The notes: generated from the letters alone by a model not told the origin. A DNA stretch of 64,000 bases from Muribaculum gordoncarteri (GCF_004803695.1 NZ_CP039393.1:2232001-2296000), one strand, 5' to 3'. Shown: positions 48,001 through 59,096, numbered from the stretch's first letter. Made by a program: numbers and translations.

Positions 48001-48783
48001 TTAAATTGCTCTATCGCCCAACACTTGGTCAATATAATCAAAGGTAGTTAATATTTCAGTTTCTCCGTCATGCACGGCCACTGTGTGCTCGTAGTGAGCC
48101 GATGGCTTGCGGTCCTTGGTGCGACATGTCCAGCCGTCCCTTTCGATTACGATGTTTCGGCTTCCCAGATTAATCATGGGCTCGATTGCGATGCATAGTC
48201 CATTTTTAATCATGGGGCCAACACCGCGGCGTCCGTAATTGGGCACTTCGGGATCCTCGTGCATCTTCTTGCCTATTCCGTGTCCGCACATTTCGCGAAC
48301 TACGGTGTAGCCGTGACGCTCGCAATATGTCTGGATGGCGTTGGCGATATCGCCGATGCGGTTGCCTTGCTTGCAGGCGGCGATGCCTTTGTAGAGCGAC
48401 TCCTTGGTTGTCTTCATCAGCTGCAGCACCTCGGGGGCTACTTCACCCACGGGGAATGTGTAGCATTGGTCGCCGTTGTAGCCGTTAAGCTCGACGACGC
48501 AGTCAAGGCCAACGATGTCGCCCTCGCGCAGGGCATAGTTGGACGGAAATCCGTGAACGACTATCTCATTGACCTCGATACAGAGCGTACCGGGGAAACC
48601 GCCATAACCGAGACAAGCGGGACGACCGCCATTGTCCTGAATGAATTCACGGGCAATGGTGTCAAGCTTGAGCGTAGTGATGCCCGGAGCCACCCACTTG
48701 GCGACTTCGCCAAGTGTGCGACTCACGAGGTCACATGCCTCTCGCATCAAAGCTATTTCTTCAGGTGTTTTAAGATAGATCAT
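48001..48783 (-). CDS. map: Methionine aminopeptidase type I
   Basis: The 260-residue protein removes the first methionine from new proteins. Metal ligands are seen in IVGLDCVVELNGYNGD (two aspartates), MCGHGIGKKMHEDP (histidine), and later glutamates in IAIEPMI and HYEHTVAV. There is no N-terminal extension. It sits between secY and infA as in many bacteria. Confidence 0.97.
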   Translation of the reverse strand: MIYLKTPEEIALMREACDLVSRTLGEVAKWVAPGITTLKLDTIAREFIQDNGGRPACLGYGGFPGTLCIEVNEIVVHGFPSNYALREGDIVGLDCVVELNGYNGDQCYTFPVGEVAPEVLQLMKTTKESLYKGIAACKQGNRIGDIANAIQTYCERHGYTVVREMCGHGIGKKMHEDPEVPNYGRRGVGPMIKNGLCIAIEPMINLGSRNIVIERDGWTCRTKDRKPSAHYEHTVAVHDGETEILTTFDYIDQVLGDRAI

Positions 48784-48818
48784 TATATACTTAAAAAGTA
48801 GCTTTTAACGATTTTACA

Positions 48819-50168
48819 TCAATAAGCACTACCGGTTGTGCGTCCCTTGATCTTGCCGTTTTTCATAAGGCCGTCGTAGTGGTGCATCATCAGGTGTGAT
48901 TCAACTTGCTGGAGAGTGTCGAGCACTACACCAACGAGAATCAGCAGTGATGTTCCACCGAAGAACTGCGCGAAATTCTGGCTTACGCCGAAGAGGCGCG
49001 CGAATGCCGGCATTATGGCAACGATACCGAGGAACAACGATCCGGGCAAAGTTATGCGTGACATTATCGAGTCAAGATACTCGACAGTCTTCTTACCGGG
49101 TTTTACTCCGGGGATGAAGCCATTGTTGCGCTTCATATCCTCAGCCATCTGCGCGGGGCGCACTGTGATGGCGGTGTAGAAGTATGTGAACGCTACAATC
49201 AAGATGAAGTAAACGAGGTTGTAGGCGAATCCGTTGATGTCGGAGAACTTCACGAAGATGCTGTTTTCCTGGGCACCGAATCCGGCGAGTGTGATGGGGA
49301 TGAACATTATCGCCTGGGCGAAGATGATAGGCATCACACCTGCTGCATTTACTTTAAGGGGTATGTACTGACGGGCGCCTCCATACTGCTTGTTGCCGAC
49401 GATGCGCTTTGCATACTGCACGGGCACCTTGCGGGTTCCCTGTACGAGCAGTACAGCGCCTACAGTTACGGCGAAGAGGAGTATGAGCTCGACGATGAAC
49501 ATTACAAGACCGCCTTCAGAACCGGTTGAACCGGGCAAACGGCTTACGAATTCATAGTAGAGCGCCTGGGGCAGACGGGCGATAATACCCACCAAGATTA
49601 TGAAAGAGATACCATTTCCTATACCGCGATCGGTGATGCGCTCACCAAGCCACATGATGAACATGGAGCCTGCGGCAAGTATGATAGTCAAGTAAGCGAC
49701 TGTCCAAAATCCCATTGCGGCATGACCTCCTGCGCTGTTGACCTGAATCTGAAGGTTGATCAGATAGGCAGGACCCTGGAGCAAGAGAATAAATACGGTG
49801 AGATAACGGGTGTATTGGTTCAGTTTCTGGCGTCCGCTCTCGCCTTCCCTTTGCATCTTCTGGAATGAAGGGAGCACCATGCCGAGTAACTGTATCACGA
49901 TCGAAGCCGTGATGTAGGGCATGATACCCAATGCAAAGATGGAGGCTTGCGAGAAGGCACCTCCCGAGAACATATCCAAGAGCTGCATCAGACCGCTACC
50001 GGCCGTGAAGTTGGCCAAGGCATCAAGGTCGTCGGGATGGATACCCGGCAACACAACGTAACATCCCAGTCGGTACACGAGTACCAAGAGGAATGTCACG
50101 ATGAGGCGCTTGCGCAGCTCTTCGATTGTCCAAATATTCTTTAATGTCTGAACAAATCTCATTAGCAT
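48819..50168 (-). CDS. secY: Protein translocase subunit SecY
   Basis: The 449-residue protein is the pore of the Sec translocase. About ten membrane helices are visible, with LGIMPYITASIVIQLL, GERITDRGIGNGIS and PAQMAEDMKRNNGFIPGVKPG as hallmark stretches. The start overlaps the rplO stop (TAATG); a second ATG two codons later is equally possible. Confidence 0.98.
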   Translation of the reverse strand: MLMRFVQTLKNIWTIEELRKRLIVTFLLVLVYRLGCYVVLPGIHPDDLDALANFTAGSGLMQLLDMFSGGAFSQASIFALGIMPYITASIVIQLLGMVLPSFQKMQREGESGRQKLNQYTRYLTVFILLLQGPAYLINLQIQVNSAGGHAAMGFWTVAYLTIILAAGSMFIMWLGERITDRGIGNGISFIILVGIIARLPQALYYEFVSRLPGSTGSEGGLVMFIVELILLFAVTVGAVLLVQGTRKVPVQYAKRIVGNKQYGGARQYIPLKVNAAGVMPIIFAQAIMFIPITLAGFGAQENSIFVKFSDINGFAYNLVYFILIVAFTYFYTAITVRPAQMAEDMKRNNGFIPGVKPGKKTVEYLDSIMSRITLPGSLFLGIVAIMPAFARLFGVSQNFAQFFGGTSLLILVGVVLDTLQQVESHLMMHHYDGLMKNGKIKGRTTGSAY

Positions 50169-50614
50169 TAAACTTTAGCGATTGAACCACCGGCAGCTTC
50201 GATAGCCTTCTGAGCGGCTTCGGAGAATGCGTTGGCTTCAACAGCGATTGCACGAGTGATTGTTCCGTTAGCAAGAATCTTCACCAATTGCTTGCGCGAA
50301 ATGAACCCTGCGGCACGAAGGTCGTCAAGGGTAACCTTTTCAAGGCCCTTTGCGGCAGCAAGAGTGTCAAGGTCGCCAATATTGATGGCCTTGTACTCAA
50401 CACGGTTGATGTTCTTGAAACCGAACTTGGGAAGACGGCGCTGGAGGGGCATCTGACCACCTTCAAAACCGATCTTGTTCTTGTAACCTGAACGAGATTT
50501 TGCACCCTTGTGACCACGGGTTGATGTTCCTCCACGGCCAGAACCGGGACCACGACCAACACGCTTCTTATCCTTAACAGAACCTACTGAGGGTTGAATA
50601 TTATTTAATTCCAT
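50168..50614 (-). CDS. rplO: 50S ribosomal protein L15
   Basis: The 148-residue protein has the glycine-rich N-terminal region GRGPGSGRGGTSTRGHKG, GFEGGQMPLQRRLPKFGF and a C-terminal alpha/beta part. L15 joins late in 50S assembly. It shares one base with secY and follows rpmD after 13 bases. Confidence 0.97.
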   Translation of the reverse strand: MELNNIQPSVGSVKDKKRVGRGPGSGRGGTSTRGHKGAKSRSGYKNKIGFEGGQMPLQRRLPKFGFKNINRVEYKAINIGDLDTLAAAKGLEKVTLDDLRAAGFISRKQLVKILANGTITRAIAVEANAFSEAAQKAIEAAGGSIAKV

Positions 50615-50627
50615 AACTTCACGAAAA

Positions 50628-50807
50628 TTATGCGTTGGTCACTTCTACGAGGTGACGAACTCTGTTAACCATACCCATCACATCGGGAGTGTCTTCCTTG
50701 ATTACGGTGTGATGCATTTTTCTCAATCCGAGAGCATCGAGAGTGCGCTTCTGCACTGCAGGAGCGTTGATGCGGCTCTTTATCTGAGTGATTTTAATCT
50801 TTGCCAT
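50628..50807 (-). CDS. rpmD: 50S ribosomal protein L30
   Basis: The 59-residue protein begins MAKIKITQIKSRINAPAVQK and ends RVRHLVEVTNA, with LDALGLRKMHHTV in the middle: a bacterial-length L30. It lies 14 bases after rpsE. Confidence 0.96.
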   Translation of the reverse strand: MAKIKITQIKSRINAPAVQKRTLDALGLRKMHHTVIKEDTPDVMGMVNRVRHLVEVTNA

Positions 50808-50821
50808 TGTGTCAAGTGATT

Positions 50822-51340
50822 TTAACCGTTATATACTTTTTCCAGTGATATACCACGATTCTGCGCTACCTGGAGCGGGCTGCGCATTTCACCGAGAGCC
50901 TCAATGGTGGCCTTTACCAGGTTGTGGGGGTTGGATGAACCCTTTGACTTGGCAAGCACGTCGGTGATACCCACGCTCTCGAGCACGGCACGCATTGCAC
51001 CACCGGCCTTAACTCCGGTACCGTGCGATGCAGGCTTGAGGATTACGCGTGAACCGCCGAACTTGGCTTCCTGTTCGTGAGGAATCGTGCCTTTGTGCAC
51101 GGGTACACGGATAAGGTTCTTCTTGGCAGCTTCAACACCCTTGGCGATTGCTGCAGTGACTTCATTGGCCTTTCCAAGACCCCAGCCTACGATACCGTCT
51201 TCGTTACCTACAACTACGATAGCAGCGAAGGTAAATGTGCGGCCACCCTTGGTAACCTTGGTAACGCGGTTGATGGCAACAAGGCGGTCCTTCAACTCTA
51301 AATCGTTGGTTGATTTTACTCTGTTATTCTTATATGCCAT
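50822..51340 (-). CDS. rpsE: 30S ribosomal protein S5
   Basis: The 172-residue protein has the double-stranded RNA-binding domain ([20 protein letters not shown]) and the decoding-region fold with [20 protein letters not shown]5 affects translational accuracy. It lies five bases after rplR. Confidence 0.97.
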   Translation of the reverse strand: MAYKNNRVKSTNDLELKDRLVAINRVTKVTKGGRTFTFAAIVVVGNEDGIVGWGLGKANEVTAAIAKGVEAAKKNLIRVPVHKGTIPHEQEAKFGGSRVILKPASHGTGVKAGGAMRAVLESVGITDVLAKSKGSSNPHNLVKATIEALGEMRSPLQVAQNRGISLEKVYNG

Positions 51341-51345
51341 TTTTC

Positions 51346-51687
51346 TTAAAATTTAAGTCCGCCTTCGCGAGCTGCGTCAGCCAATGATTTAACACGACCG
51401 TGGAAGAGGTATCCGTTGCGGTCGAAAACTACCTCAGTAATACCGGCGGCGAGGGCCTTCTCAGCGATAGCCTTGCCAACCTTGGCTGCCATTTCGATTT
51501 TGGGAGCAGCCTCGAGGCCCTTTGACGAAGAAGCGCAGAGAGTCTTTCCTGCCTCGTCGTCGATGAGCTGAACATAAATCTGCTTGTTGCTGCGGAACAC
51601 CGTCATGCGAGGACGTGCGGCGGTGCCAGACACTTTACCACGGATACGGGTCTTGATTTTATTTCTTCTTTGTATCTTTGATATCAT
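51346..51687 (-). CDS. rplR: 50S ribosomal protein L18
   Basis: The 113-residue protein has [18 protein letters not shown] and the C-terminal [19 protein letters not shown] of L18, which binds 5S rRNA. Spacing to rplF is 17 bases. Confidence 0.97.
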   Translation of the reverse strand: MISKIQRRNKIKTRIRGKVSGTAARPRMTVFRSNKQIYVQLIDDEAGKTLCASSSKGLEAAPKIEMAAKVGKAIAEKALAAGITEVVFDRNGYLFHGRVKSLADAAREGGLKF

Positions 51688-51704
51688 GATTCTGTCTACT
51701 TTAA

Positions 51705-52259
51705 TTATTTAGCACCTGCCGACTTACCCGACTTGCGACGGATAACTTCGCCAACAAACTTAATACCTTTACCCTTATACGGCTCGGGCTTGCGGAGTGA
51801 GCGGATCTTAGCGCACACCTGGCCGAGGAGCTGCTTGTCGTCGCTCTCGAGGATGATAAGGGGATTCTTGTTACGTTCAGTCTTTGCCTCTACTTTCACT
51901 TCCTTGGGAAGCTTGATGTATATAGCGTGGGAGAAACCGAGCGACAGTTCGAGAACCTGTCCTTCAGAGGTGGCGCGGTAACCTACACCGACCAACTCCA
52001 TTTCCTTGCGATAACCCTGCGACACGCCTACCACCATGTTGTGGATGAGGGCGCGGTACAAACCGTGCTGTGCACGGTGCTCGCGGTCATCGGAGGGACG
52101 GGTTACTACTACGTGTCCGTCCTCAACCTTTACAGTGAGATCGGAATTTACTTTCTGCGAGAGTTCGCCCTTGGGGCCCTTTACTGTAACGAGGTCGCCG
52201 TTTACGGTGACAGTTACACCGGCAGGTATTTCAATGGGAGCTTTACCTATTCTTGACAT
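51705..52259 (-). CDS. rplF: 50S ribosomal protein L6
   Basis: The 184-residue protein has two related domains, with [15 protein letters not shown] at the start and the C-terminal [20 protein letters not shown]6 lies near the factor-binding site. It follows rpsH after 20 bases. Confidence 0.97.
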   Translation of the reverse strand: MSRIGKAPIEIPAGVTVTVNGDLVTVKGPKGELSQKVNSDLTVKVEDGHVVVTRPSDDREHRAQHGLYRALIHNMVVGVSQGYRKEMELVGVGYRATSEGQVLELSLGFSHAIYIKLPKEVKVEAKTERNKNPLIILESDDKQLLGQVCAKIRSLRKPEPYKGKGIKFVGEVIRRKSGKSAGAK

Positions 52260-52279
52260 TGTAATTTCCTCCTATTAAA

Positions 52280-52678
52280 TTAGTATACATAACATAATAC
52301 TTCGCCACCAATCTTGAGCTCACTGGCTTTCTTGTTGGTCATAACACCCTTTGAGGTTGACAGGATGGCGATACCTAAACCGTTCAAAACTCTCGGCATA
52401 TCTTTGTAGCCAGTGTACTGGCGTAGACCCGGACGAGAAACACGCTTGAGATTCTTGATTGCGTTCACCTTGTCAACAGGGTCATATTTTAAGGCTATCT
52501 TGATTGTGCCTGCGGGATTTTCACCCTCTACAAACTTATAGTTAAGAATGTAGCCTTGTTCAAAAAGAATCTTGGTGATTTCTTTTTTCAAGTTTGAGGC
52601 GGGAACCTCCACTACTCTGTGTTGAGCTTTGATTGCGTTCCTCAATCTTGTTAAATAATCTGCTATTGGATCAGTCAT
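52280..52678 (-). CDS. rpsH: 30S ribosomal protein S8
   Basis: The 132-residue protein starts MTDPIADYLTRLRNA and has the C-terminal GIAILSTSKGVMTNKKA typical of S8, a central-domain 16S binder. In other bacteria S8 represses the spc operon. The 74-base gap after rpsN contains nothing I recognise. Confidence 0.97.
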   Translation of the reverse strand: MTDPIADYLTRLRNAIKAQHRVVEVPASNLKKEITKILFEQGYILNYKFVEGENPAGTIKIALKYDPVDKVNAIKNLKRVSRPGLRQYTGYKDMPRVLNGLGIAILSTSKGVMTNKKASELKIGGEVLCYVY

Positions 52679-52752
52679 TTTATAAATTGTTTAAATTGAT
52701 TCGGGTTACTCCGAACAATATTTAATACTCTCTTAATCGATGGGTATAAGCG

Positions 52753-53022
52753 TTACCAGCTTGCTTTCTTAACTCCGGGGATAAGACCAGCCGATGCCAT
52801 TTCACGGAACTGGATACGTGAAATTCCGAACTGGCGCATATAACCCTTGGGACGGCCTGTGATGCTGCAACGGTTGTGCAAACGCACTGAAGAAGCATTC
52901 TTGGGAAGCAACTGGAGAGCCTCGTAGTCGCCGGCGGCCTTGAGAGCGGCCTTCTTGGCGGCATACTTGGCAACGAGCTTGGCTCTCTTGACTTCACGAG
53001 CCTTCATTGATTCTTTAGCCAT
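52753..53022 (-). CDS. rpsN: 30S ribosomal protein S14, zinc-free form
   Basis: The 89-residue protein is the long form: an N-terminal lysine/alanine-rich helix, then [20 protein letters not shown]. It lacks the four-cysteine zinc site of the short form. It is located eight bases after rplE. Confidence 0.97.
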   Translation of the reverse strand: MAKESMKAREVKRAKLVAKYAAKKAALKAAGDYEALQLLPKNASSVRLHNRCSITGRPKGYMRQFGISRIQFREMASAGLIPGVKKASW

Positions 53023-53030
53023 AATATAGT

Positions 53031-53582
53031 TTAGTTTTTAGCGTTCTTAAACGGCAGACCGAATTCCTTCAACAGTGCATAACCCTCTTCGTCGGTGTTG
53101 GCCGAAGTTACGAAGGTGATGTTCATACCCATCATCTTGGAGATGGTGTCGATGTTGATTTCGGGGAAGATAATCTGCTCTGTGATACCCAAAGTATAGT
53201 TTCCACGGCCGTCAAGCTTGCTCTCGATGCCCTTGAAGTCACGGATACGGGGAAGAGCGACACGGATAAGACGCTCCAGGAACTCGTACATTTTGTCGCG
53301 ACGCAGTGTAACGCGTACACCGATGGGGTTCTTTTTACGCACCTTGAAGTTAGAGATATCCTTCTTTGACAAGGTGGGAACAGCTTTCTGTCCGGTAATT
53401 GCGGTCAACTCGTTGATAGCGGTTTCGATGATCTTCTTATCCTGAGTTGCAGCTCCAAGACCTTGATTGATTACAATCTTCTTGAGGCGGGGCACCTGCA
53501 TTACGGTTGAGTAGTTGAATTCTTTTTCAAGGGCGGGAACGATGCGCTCCTTATAGTCTTTCTTAAGGGTGGTTGTGCTCAT
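53031..53582 (-). CDS. rplE: 50S ribosomal protein L5
   Basis: The 183-residue protein has [21 protein letters not shown] split by the usual turn, [16 protein letters not shown] and [12 protein letters not shown]5 binds 5S rRNA and contacts the P-site tRNA. It shares one base with the rplX stop (TAATG). Confidence 0.97.
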   Translation of the reverse strand: MSTTTLKKDYKERIVPALEKEFNYSTVMQVPRLKKIVINQGLGAATQDKKIIETAINELTAITGQKAVPTLSKKDISNFKVRKKNPIGVRVTLRRDKMYEFLERLIRVALPRIRDFKGIESKLDGRGNYTLGITEQIIFPEINIDTISKMMGMNITFVTSANTDEEGYALLKEFGLPFKNAKN

Positions 53583-53902
53583 TACTTAATCTCCTCTCCT
53601 GATTTTTTAGAATAACGTACTGTCTTTCCCTCCTCGTTCTTGCGACGACCTACGCGGCAGGGCTTGCCTGTCTTGGGGTCGAGAAGCGCGAGATTAGAGA
53701 TGTGCACCGGAGCTTCAATCTTGATGATGCCGCCCTGCGGATGCTTTGCATTTGGCTTGGTACTCTTGGATACCATGTTGATACCTTCAACGATAGCGCG
53801 GCACTTGCTTACCTGCACGGTGAGCACACGACCGGTCTTACCGCGGTCCTCGCCTGCAAGAACGTATACTGTGTCGCCCTTTTTAATATTAAGTTTGCTC
53901 AT
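53582..53902 (-). CDS. rplX: 50S ribosomal protein L24
   Basis: The 106-residue protein has the KOW motif ([20 protein letters not shown]) and [18 protein letters not shown]24 starts 50S assembly. It is coupled to rplE by overlapping stop and start. Confidence 0.97.
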   Translation of the reverse strand: MSKLNIKKGDTVYVLAGEDRGKTGRVLTVQVSKCRAIVEGINMVSKSTKPNAKHPQGGIIKIEAPVHISNLALLDPKTGKPCRVGRRKNEEGKTVRYSKKSGEEIK

Positions 53903-53927
53903 TGTGGTTTACTTCTTTTACTATGGT

Positions 53928-54293
53928 TTAAAGTACTTCGGGGGCAAGTGAAACAATCTTCATGTTTGTAGCGCGGAGTTCACGTGCCACCGGACCGAAG
54001 ATACGGGTTCCGCGAAGCTCGCCGGCGTTGTTGAGCAATACACAAGCATTGTCATCAAAGCGGATGTATGAGCCATCGGGACGGCGCACTTCTTTCTTGG
54101 TGCGTACTACTACGGCCTTAGATACAGTACCCTTCTTTACGTCGGAAGAGGGGATGACATTCTTCACCGAAACTACGATGATGTCGCCCACTGAGGCGTA
54201 ACGACGACCTGTACCACCAAGTACGTGGATGCAAAGGGCTTCCTTGGCACCACTGTTGTCTGCAACGGTTAAACGGGTTTCTGTCTGTATCAT
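53928..54293 (-). CDS. rplN: 50S ribosomal protein L14
   Basis: The 121-residue protein starts [20 protein letters not shown] and has [11 protein letters not shown] near the end, the L14 signature. It forms part of the subunit interface. It lies two bases after rpsQ. Confidence 0.97.
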   Translation of the reverse strand: MIQTETRLTVADNSGAKEALCIHVLGGTGRRYASVGDIIVVSVKNVIPSSDVKKGTVSKAVVVRTKKEVRRPDGSYIRFDDNACVLLNNAGELRGTRIFGPVARELRATNMKIVSLAPEVL

Positions 54294-54295
54294 AA

Positions 54296-54556
54296 TTACT
54301 TAACTTTTTCGATTATTTCTACTAATCTCCATCTTTTGGTTTTGCTCAACGGACGAGTTTCCATCAGCCTTACTGTATCGCCAATGCTGCACTCATTCTT
54401 TTCATCGTGAGCGTGGTATTTCTTTGTCTTGTTGACAAACTTACCATAGATGGGGTGTTTCTCCTTCCACTTCACCATAACGGTGATGGTCTTGTCACCC
54501 TTGTTGGACGATACAACCCCAATACGTTCTTTTCTTAAGTTTCTCTTTTCTTCCAT
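54296..54556 (-). CDS. rpsQ: 30S ribosomal protein S17
   Basis: The 86-residue OB-fold protein has [19 protein letters not shown] and [20 protein letters not shown]. It binds 16S early in assembly. Nine bases follow rpmC. Confidence 0.97.
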   Translation of the reverse strand: MEEKRNLRKERIGVVSSNKGDKTITVMVKWKEKHPIYGKFVNKTKKYHAHDEKNECSIGDTVRLMETRPLSKTKRWRLVEIIEKVK

Positions 54557-54565
54557 TTCTTGGGA

Positions 54566-54763
54566 TTATTTATTGTTAAGTTCACGCTGACGCAACTCTG
54601 TCTTCATGCGTGCAATGTTTTTACGGTCTTGTGTAATCTTTGAGGGATTATCGATGGGAGAAATCGTGTGGTTTATCTTTTGCTGAAGATAATCCTTTTG
54701 AGCCTGTTCAAGACGATCCTTGAGGTCCTGAGTGCTGAGTTCCTTTATTTCTTCGTTCTTCAT
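54566..54763 (-). CDS. rpmC: 50S ribosomal protein L29
   Basis: The 65-residue protein forms two helices, with MKNEEIKELSTQDLKDRLEQ at the start and NIARMKTELRQREL at the end. L29 sits at the exit tunnel near the signal-recognition-particle dock. It lies six bases after rplP. Confidence 0.96.
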   Translation of the reverse strand: MKNEEIKELSTQDLKDRLEQAQKDYLQQKINHTISPIDNPSKITQDRKNIARMKTELRQRELNNK

Positions 54764-54769
54764 AATCTA

Positions 54770-55201
54770 TTACACATTTTGAGTTGGGTCATAATCGCGA
54801 CGCACGATAAACTTGGTGGTCACGGGGAGCTTCTGAGCTGCAAGGCGGAGTGCTTCCTTTGCTACATCGAAGGGAACTCCTTCGAGCTCGATAAGGATGC
54901 GGCCCGGGGTAACAGGCGCAACGAATCCTTCGGGGTTACCTTTACCTTTACCCATACGCACTTCGGCGGGTTTCTTGGTAATGGGCTTATCTGGGAATAT
55001 GCGGATCCACACTTGACCTTGACGTTGCATGTAACGTGTCACAGCAATACGCGCGGCCTCAATCTGACGACCGGTGATCCACTTTGATTCCAAAGTCTTA
55101 ATGCCGAACGAACCGAAGGCGAGCTGATTGCCACGCTGAGCGTTGCCTTTCATGCGGCCTTTCTGTTGACGGCGGAATTTAGTTTTCTTTGGTTGTAACA
55201 T
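54770..55201 (-). CDS. rplP: 50S ribosomal protein L16
   Basis: The 143-residue protein has [17 protein letters not shown], the conserved [20 protein letters not shown] and an EAL helix near the end. L16 helps place tRNA in the A site. It lies 21 bases after rpsC. Confidence 0.97.
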   Translation of the reverse strand: MLQPKKTKFRRQQKGRMKGNAQRGNQLAFGSFGIKTLESKWITGRQIEAARIAVTRYMQRQGQVWIRIFPDKPITKKPAEVRMGKGKGNPEGFVAPVTPGRILIELEGVPFDVAKEALRLAAQKLPVTTKFIVRRDYDPTQNV

Positions 55202-55222
55202 TGTTGTGATGATTCAATTCGT

Positions 55223-55951
55223 TTAACGGTTGTTTTTAGGTTTGCGGAAACCACGACGAGGTGCGCCATTGTTACCGCCACGGCTTTCCTTGCCGGTGTT
55301 GGTGAATGAGGGAGCGAGCTCACGCTTGCCGTAAACCTCACCGCGGCAAATCCACACCTTTACTCCGATAACTCCCACCTTGGTGTGAGCTTCAACGAGA
55401 GCGTAGTCGATGTCGGCACGGAGTGTGTGAAGCGGTGTACGACCTTCCTTGAACATCTCGCTGCGCGCCATTTCAGCACCGTTAAGACGGCCGCTGACCT
55501 GAACCTTGATGCCTTCGGCACCGCTGCGCATTGTAGCTGCGACTGCCATCTTCACTGCACGACGGTAGGCGATTTTGCCTTCGATCTGGCGAGCGATGTT
55601 GGCTGCTACGATCTGAGCATCGAGTTCGGGACGCTTTACCTCGAAGATGTTGATCTGAACATCCTTGTCGGTGATCTTCATGAGCTCTTTCTTCAGCTTG
55701 TCGACATCCTGTCCGCCCTTACCGATGATGAGTCCGGGGCGTGAGGTGCAGATTGTGATTGTGATGAGCTTGAGTGTGCGCTCGATTACGATGCGTGAAA
55801 CGCTTGACTTGGCTAAACGGACTTCAAGGTACTTGCGTAACTTTGAATCCTCGAGCAGATTGTCACCGTACTTCTTGCCACCAAACCAGTTAGAGTCCCA
55901 ACCACGGATGACACCCAAGCGGTTGCTTATTGGATTTACTTTCTGTCCCAT
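55223..55951 (-). CDS. rpsC: 30S ribosomal protein S3
   Basis: The 242-residue protein starts [20 protein letters not shown], holds a KH domain with [14 protein letters not shown], and has [14 protein letters not shown] and [14 protein letters not shown] in the C-terminal domain. A short arginine/asparagine-rich tail closes it. It lies three bases after rplV. Confidence 0.97.
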   Translation of the reverse strand: MGQKVNPISNRLGVIRGWDSNWFGGKKYGDNLLEDSKLRKYLEVRLAKSSVSRIVIERTLKLITITICTSRPGLIIGKGGQDVDKLKKELMKITDKDVQINIFEVKRPELDAQIVAANIARQIEGKIAYRRAVKMAVAATMRSGAEGIKVQVSGRLNGAEMARSEMFKEGRTPLHTLRADIDYALVEAHTKVGVIGVKVWICRGEVYGKRELAPSFTNTGKESRGGNNGAPRRGFRKPKNNR

Positions 55952-55954
55952 TTC

Positions 55955-56368
55955 TTATGCCTTAGTTTTAGCGTTATTATCTATTGTGTCTACAAACAAT
56001 GTCACGTGATTGGCACGCTTGCGAATTCTGTAGCCACGGCCTTGAGGAGCCGGACGGAGGCGCTTCAACATCGGAGCGGGATCAACGAAGATTGTGCTGA
56101 TGTACAATTCGCCGTTTTCGGCCTTTCTTTCGTTCTTTGCCTCCCAGTTGGCTATTGCTGAGCGGAGCAGCTTTTCTACTCGTGCTGCAGCTTCTTTATT
56201 TGAGAATTTAAGGATACCCAATGCACGGAACACTTCCTGACCACGCACCATGTCAGCGACGAGGCGCATCTTGCGAGGCGAAGAAGGGATGTTGAGAAGC
56301 TTGGCAAATGCCTGCGTCTTCTGGGCTTCCTTCCTTAATTCAGCTGATTGTCTTTTTCTTACACCCAT
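55955..56368 (-). CDS. rplV: 50S ribosomal protein L22
   Basis: The 137-residue protein has [18 protein letters not shown] and the loop region [19 protein letters not shown] that lines the exit tunnel. No macrolide-type deletion is apparent by eye in that loop. A 49-base gap follows rpsS. Confidence 0.97.
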   Translation of the reverse strand: MGVRKRQSAELRKEAQKTQAFAKLLNIPSSPRKMRLVADMVRGQEVFRALGILKFSNKEAAARVEKLLRSAIANWEAKNERKAENGELYISTIFVDPAPMLKRLRPAPQGRGYRIRKRANHVTLFVDTIDNNAKTKA

Positions 56369-56417
56369 TGTATTTAATTTCTTTTTTTATCAAAAATTTT
56401 TATATCAATGGCCCTTG

Positions 56418-56687
56418 TTATTTCTTCTTATTACCGCCGTGTCCACGGAAATTGCGGGTGGGTGCAAACTCGCCGAGCTTGTGTCCTACCATGTTTTCGG
56501 TGACATATACGGGAATAAATTTATTACCATTGTGCACTGCAAAAGTATGTCCAACAAATTCAGGAGAAATCATTGAAGCGCGGCTCCAGGTCTTGATGAC
56601 CGACTTCTTGCCGCTTTCCTCCATTGCTTGGACCTTCTTCTCCAGCTTTACGCTGATATATGGGCCTTTTTTTAATGAACGACTCAT
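56418..56687 (-). CDS. rpsS: 30S ribosomal protein S19
   Basis: The 89-residue protein begins [19 protein letters not shown] and has [20 protein letters not shown] and [12 protein letters not shown]. It sits in the head of the 30S subunit. It follows rplB after 19 bases. Confidence 0.97.
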   Translation of the reverse strand: MSRSLKKGPYISVKLEKKVQAMEESGKKSVIKTWSRASMISPEFVGHTFAVHNGNKFIPVYVTENMVGHKLGEFAPTRNFRGHGGNKKK

Positions 56688-56706
56688 AGTTACTTAATTA
56701 ATCAGA

Positions 56707-57534
56707 TTACTTTTTTCTTCTTTCAATAATGTACTTTGAAGAATGCTTCTTCGGTGCACGTGTCTTAAGACCCTTAGAGTAAAGACCCTTGCGTGAGCGA
56801 GGATGTCCTCCTGAGGCGCGGCCTTCACCACCACCCATGGGGTGATCGACAGGGTTCATTACAACACCACGGTTGCGGGGACGACGGCCGAGCCAGCGTG
56901 AGCGTCCGGCCTTGCCCGACTGCTCGAGTGAGTGCTCGCTGTTGCCTACAACGCCGATGGTAGCCTTGCATGCGGCAAGTATCTTACGTGTCTCACCTGA
57001 AGGTAATTTGATAATTGCGTAATCCCCTTCTCGCGAAGTCAACTGTGCGAAAGTACCGGCTGAGCGAACCATGAAGGCTCCCTGGCCGGGGCGCAATTCG
57101 ATGTTGTGGATAACAGTACCTACGGGTATCTTGCTCAAGGGAAGAGCGTTGCCTACCTCGGGAGCTGCGTCGGGTCCACTTACCACCTTGTCGCCAACCT
57201 TTAAGCCGTTGGGTGCAATTATGTAAGCTTTTGCTCCGTCAACATAGTAAAGAAGAGCGATACGAGCCGAACGGTTGGGATCGTATTCGATCGACTTCAC
57301 CACTGCGGGTACACCGTCTTTTGTTCTCTTAAAGTCTATGATACGGTATTTGCGCTTGTGGCCACCACCAAGGTAACGGGTGGTTAGGTGGCCTTCGGAG
57401 TTACGACCTCCTGAAGCCTTTCTACCGACTGTAAGAGATTTCTCTGGCGTACGGGCAGTTATCGTACCTTTAAATACGCCAATAACCTTGTGTCTTTGCC
57501 CCGGTGTAGTGGGCTTGAATTTTCTTACTGCCAT
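56707..57534 (-). CDS. rplB: 50S ribosomal protein L2
   Basis: The 275-residue protein has the conserved C-terminal histidine region [19 protein letters not shown] and many basic stretches. L2 is needed for peptidyl transferase assembly. It follows rplW after six bases. Confidence 0.98.
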   Translation of the reverse strand: MAVRKFKPTTPGQRHKVIGVFKGTITARTPEKSLTVGRKASGGRNSEGHLTTRYLGGGHKRKYRIIDFKRTKDGVPAVVKSIEYDPNRSARIALLYYVDGAKAYIIAPNGLKVGDKVVSGPDAAPEVGNALPLSKIPVGTVIHNIELRPGQGAFMVRSAGTFAQLTSREGDYAIIKLPSGETRKILAACKATIGVVGNSEHSLEQSGKAGRSRWLGRRPRNRGVVMNPVDHPMGGGEGRASGGHPRSRKGLYSKGLKTRAPKKHSSKYIIERRKK

Positions 57535-57540
57535 TTCTTA

Positions 57541-57831
57541 TTATATATTGCTATAAAAGTCAATAGTTTCACCATCAGCAAGCGTGATGATGGCTTTCTT
57601 GTAGTCCGATGTTTTACCCTTGATAAGGCCGCTGCGGGTGTAGCGGGCCTTATTCTTTCCTCGTACTATCATCGTGTTAACCTTAACAACGTGTACGCCG
57701 TAGAGCTTCTCTACCAAGTCCTGGATCTGGAACTTGTTGGCCTCGGGGGAAACACGGAAAGTGTAGCGATTAAGCTTTTCGGTAAGCATAGTCGCTTTTT
57801 CGGTAACGATAGGTGTTATTTCAAATTCCAT
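57541..57831 (-). CDS. rplW: 50S ribosomal protein L23
   Basis: The 96-residue protein has PIVTEKATMLTEKLNRYTF and VVKVNTMIVRGKNKARYTR, matching L23 at the tunnel exit where trigger factor docks. Spacing to rplD is 27 bases. Confidence 0.96.
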   Translation of the reverse strand: MEFEITPIVTEKATMLTEKLNRYTFRVSPEANKFQIQDLVEKLYGVHVVKVNTMIVRGKNKARYTRSGLIKGKTSDYKKAIITLADGETIDFYSNI

Positions 57832-57858
57832 TGTTGTAATATTTTCCTCCTATGTTGT

Positions 57859-58479
57859 TTAAAGATTGTTAATTACCTCAAGACTACCTTCGGTAAGGAT
57901 GATAGCTTTGTTGTTGAGCAAACTATAAGTGTTTACATCTGAAGCAGTTATAATTTGCGCTCCGGGCACATTTCGAGCCGACAAATATACGTTTTTATTT
58001 TGGTCTTTTAAAACCAAAAGTACTTTTTTATCAGCGAGTTGTAGATTTTTAGTAAAATTTACAAATTCTTTAGTTTTGGGTGCTTCAAAGTTGAAGTCCT
58101 CCACTACGATTATCTGATTGTCCTGAGCCTTATAGGTCAAAGCTGAGCGACGGGCGAGCGCCTTGAGCTTCTTGTTGAGCTTGAAGCGATAGTCGCGGGG
58201 ACGGGGACCGAACACGCGGCCACCACCTACGAGCACGGGTGAGTTGATGTCACCGATACGGCTGCCGCCGCCACCCTTCTGCTTGTGAAGCTTACGGGTT
58301 GAGCCTGACACTTCGCTTCTTTCCTTGGACTTATGTGTGCCCTGACGCTGGTTGGCAAGATACTGCTTTACATCGAGATAAACGGCATGCTCGTTAGCTT
58401 CGATGGCAAACACCTCGTCGTTGAGCTGTGCCTTGCGACCGGTGTCTTCTCCTTTTACATTATATATTGCGAGTTCCAT
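57859..58479 (-). CDS. rplD: 50S ribosomal protein L4
   Basis: The 206-residue protein has the tunnel loop with [21 protein letters not shown] and [17 protein letters not shown]4 regulates the S10 operon in Escherichia coli; no leader of that type is visible here. It shares one base with the rplC stop. Confidence 0.97.
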   Translation of the reverse strand: MELAIYNVKGEDTGRKAQLNDEVFAIEANEHAVYLDVKQYLANQRQGTHKSKERSEVSGSTRKLHKQKGGGGSRIGDINSPVLVGGGRVFGPRPRDYRFKLNKKLKALARRSALTYKAQDNQIIVVEDFNFEAPKTKEFVNFTKNLQLADKKVLLVLKDQNKNVYLSARNVPGAQIITASDVNTYSLLNNKAIILTEGSLEVINNL

Positions 58480-59096
58480 TATTTCTCAATTAATACGATT
58501 GAACCTTTACTTCCAGGGATTGAACCCTTTATCAACAATAGATTGTGGTCGGCGATCACCTTAAGAACCTGAAGGTTCTGAACGGTTACGCGCTCGTTAC
58601 CAAGCTGACCGGCCATACGCATGCCCTTGAACACCTTTGCGGGGTAAGAGCAGGCTCCGATTGAACCGGGCTTGCGAAGACGATTGTGCTGACCGTGGGT
58701 AGCCTGACCCACACCGCCGAAGCCGTGACGCTTTACGACACCCTGATAGCCCTTACCTTTTGAAGTGCCTGCAATGTCGACAAAGTCGTTTTCGTTGAAG
58801 AAGTCAACGCCAATGGTGTCACCAAGGTTGTACTCACCTTCAAATCCTTTGAACTCGGCCAAGTGGCGCTTGGGGGTTACTCCGGCTTTCTTGAAGTGAC
58901 CTGCCTCGGGACGGGTGGTGTGCTTGTCCTTCTTGTCCTCGAATCCGAGCTGAAGGGCTGCATAGCCGTCGTTCTCGACTGTCTTAACCTGAGTAACTAC
59001 ACAAGGACCTACTTCGATAACAGTGCACGGTACATTCTTACCGTCGGCACTGAAAACGGATGTCATTCCGATTTTCTTTCCTAATAATCCTGGCAT
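58479..59096 (-). CDS. rplC: 50S ribosomal protein L3
   Basis: The 205-residue protein begins [20 protein letters not shown] and has [20 protein letters not shown], the central extension reaching the peptidyl transferase centre. It is coupled to rplD by TAATG. A 46-base gap separates it from rpsJ. Confidence 0.97.
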   Translation of the reverse strand: MPGLLGKKIGMTSVFSADGKNVPCTVIEVGPCVVTQVKTVENDGYAALQLGFEDKKDKHTTRPEAGHFKKAGVTPKRHLAEFKGFEGEYNLGDTIGVDFFNENDFVDIAGTSKGKGYQGVVKRHGFGGVGQATHGQHNRLRKPGSIGACSYPAKVFKGMRMAGQLGNERVTVQNLQVLKVIADHNLLLIKGSIPGSKGSIVLIEK